Shown here piece after piece: positions 62,000 through 64,000 of a DNA stretch of 64,000 bases. The notes under the pieces were generated by a model. It did not search any database. It saw nothing but the letters and a program-made list of their open reading frames with translations, and was not told the DNA's origin. Position 1 is the first letter of the stretch. Each line of letters opens with the position of its first letter. Position numbers and translations under genes: made by a program. This DNA comes from Sipunculus nudus. Taxonomy: Eukaryota > Annelida > Sipuncula > Golfingiida > Sipunculidae. The stretch is from positions 56,811,159-56,875,158 of the forward strand of contig CM049313.1 in NCBI GenBank assembly GCA_026874595.1. The letters are read 5' to 3'.

Positions 62000-64000
62000 G
62001 AGTGGAGAATAATAATCCAATTGATTCAGTGACTATAAAATTTCCTGGTATGACCTCTGTGACCCCTGAGCAGGTGCCCCAATTAACTTACATTACCACA
62101 AAGCTGTTTATGGACAAGATTGCTGATCACACATTTACATACTTATTGTAACTTAAGCCAGTGTTGCTATTCAGGATTACACTGTGAGTGTACCTGTGTT
62201 AATCCTTCCATGCTCAGGCTGTTTGCTCGGCTCTCTGGAAAGTGTAATTAGACTGAACAGTTTTTAAAATGCTCATTATAAGCCTGTAATGTAAACTGTA
62301 CACATTGCGATGACCCTACCCATTTATACACATTCACCCTTTCAGGATCACTGTATTTGCACTGCACTCAGGTTTGTTTACAGAGAACACATGTACAGAT
62401 TTCAGAGTATCTACTTTGGACTGAACCCTCATTCACAATACAAGCTGAGTGTCATCTGGCTAAAATGGCCCAGCAGATACTGAGTACAGAGGCATATCAA
62501 TTTAGCAGAGGGAAACCAATGATGACGATTTGCATTTTTTTCAAAAAACAGATGTTTGATATGCCTTGTTATGATTTCTTTTATAATTCATGTATGTCAG
62601 TTGATGACCAGCATTGAGAAGCTGCAGGACTGAGAAATGTTTCTCTGCAACATCAACAGGATGAAATAGGGAAAAATACAATGAATATCTTCTTGTGGGT
62701 TGGCAATATATTTAAAATATTTTTGAATATTTTATATAAATATATTTATTTAATATACATTTGTATATTTTAAATATTAAAAATAATCTATAATTGACTT
62801 AATGACCTTATTAGTATTTTTCATCAGTCCATATAGCAAAGTCCTTACAAAGAATACAGATTTGACCTTAAAGATCAAATTCAAGGTAATCAGTCTTCAA
62901 ACTGCTTGATTTTTAAAGTCTCTGATAACTTGGTTGAAACATTTGGTGTAACATTCGTGAAAAAAAATATGCCATGCTTAAAAAGTTATATATTTTGTAC
63001 AATTATATTGTATTTCGGTCTATTTTGAACTTGATATTAATGTTAAGGTCACCAGTTTGCAACTAGCAAAGAAATTCACAGACATAATTCAAATATAACA
63101 TTTTATGAATGTTGAATGGTACACAGTTATTACCGTCCCAAGAAATGATACAAATGACAACAGATGGCACCAATGACCATATGCATGTCTCCTTTATTGG
63201 AAGGGTGACATAATACACAGAGATGACATCATAGTGCTATTTATGTGTATCACTTTCAGTTGAACTTTGTTACATAACACACACACACATATATATATAT
63301 CTCATATATATCACAGGGATAAACATGTATGGCCACTCATAGAGCTAGTACACAATCATTGTTACAGCCCTTCAGAGATGAAGCAGCACAATGGCAAAGT
63401 AATATAAATAAAGCATTATTGTGTCAAAGCCAAAGAGATAAAACTTGGACATTTCTCAGGTTCCACACTAACAGATTTTTTATGATACATAATAATTGAA
63501 CTTCGAAATTTAAGCTGCTTGACTGAGCTGAGGGTTTACTATATATGTATTTTACTGATTTGAACTACCATATTCCTTCCCTGATAAAAGCTGAATTTTA
63601 GTTGCTAGCAAAGGAAATTTGGAAGAAATGTCATTGAAAAAACATATAGATTAGGCTGGAACAGAATACAGTCTGTTAAAAATGGCTAATGTAAATACTG
63701 AAATAGACCATGTTCCTGGAGTCCTTTAGAGCCATGCTGCCTCGCCCTACTATTTGAGATGATAATTCAGAAGCCAGAGGCAGGTATAAGAAGCTGCTCC
63801 TGGGAATAACAGACCCACAGGACTGGAGGGACACTTGACAACAAAGTACCAGCATGAGCATCGCCATGGCGACTACCACCAAGCACCAGCAGGAGCATCA
63901 CCGTGGCAACCACAGAAACATTCATCTGCCAGCACAATGATTCTGTATGACTGAAAGGTTCATGATGGCAAGATACACATTACAACAGGAACATAATTAG
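62000..64000. other. Upstream intron of the voltage-sensor gene, nothing recognised
   Basis: No exon ending in the phase needed to join 61780 was found. At 63840-63900 a ~36-base unit containing 'gagcatcgccatggcgac' is present twice in diverged form. The frame at 62357-62617 has no coding support. Confidence 0.45.

Noticed and set aside
63676-63882. Minus-strand frame as a possible N-terminal exon of the voltage-sensor gene
   Set aside because: It overlaps a small tandem duplication and has no donor in the phase required by the S1 exon; kept only as an unproven idea.

Overview
This is AT-rich animal nuclear DNA. It has GT-AG introns, long microsatellites and dense non-coding repeats. I infer a mollusc, probably a bivalve. 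The basis is the repeat style: (GGAC)n arrays beside a conserved hairpin terminus, and short elements carrying 'ggtggcgccacc'-type text. The conserved gene families fit but do not prove it. No species can be named from this window. Most long open frames here are chance or repeat frames. The real genes are made of short exons, found by matching splice sites, codon phase and protein motifs.

Three genes are supported. (1) A plus-strand gene at 6.6-16.0 kb encodes the end of a small type I membrane protein: one LDL-receptor class A domain (6636-6758), a transmembrane exon (10288-10383), a cytoplasmic exon with PSAP and PPAY motifs (14315-14511) and a last exon (15916-15978). All junctions keep phase; the 5' end lies outside the window or was not found. 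(2) A minus-strand gene spans at least 61.8 to 23.16 kb, with eight exons encoding a voltage-sensor-domain protein of the Hv1 proton-channel/TMEM266 type. S1 is at 61.7 kb, S2 at 52.6 kb, S3-S4 at 40.6 kb, a coiled coil at 37.4 and 33.6 kb, and a long disordered tail at 32.2-31.6, 23.7 and 23.2 kb. Its N-terminal exon lies upstream of the part I can read. (3) A small three-exon minus-strand gene of about 87 codons (8462 to 7712), family unknown, is nested inside the first visible intron of gene 1 and is flanked by a 24-bp perfect inverted repeat. Genes 1 and 2 converge, with about 7 kb of gene-free DNA between them.

Repeats by region. A 2.5-kb inverted repeat has arms at 1-2504 and 26226-28748 and brackets gene 1, the nested gene and the last two exons of gene 2. 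A dispersed family with a near-perfect 14-bp hairpin end occurs at 28.8, 30.85 and 37.03 kb. A 68-bp tandem repeat at 14.46-15.03 kb has grown out of the end of a coding exon and carries its splice donor along. A 47-bp minisatellite of about 31 copies (59.5-60.95 kb) sits in an intron of the voltage-sensor gene. There is also a fold-back element (46.9-48.3 kb), a dead non-LTR retrotransposon (49.6-51.2 kb), two tRNA-like SINEs (52.0 and 55.6 kb), several MITE-like elements, and poly-C, TA and GGAC simple repeats. I saw no tRNA gene, rRNA, CRISPR array or viral sequence.
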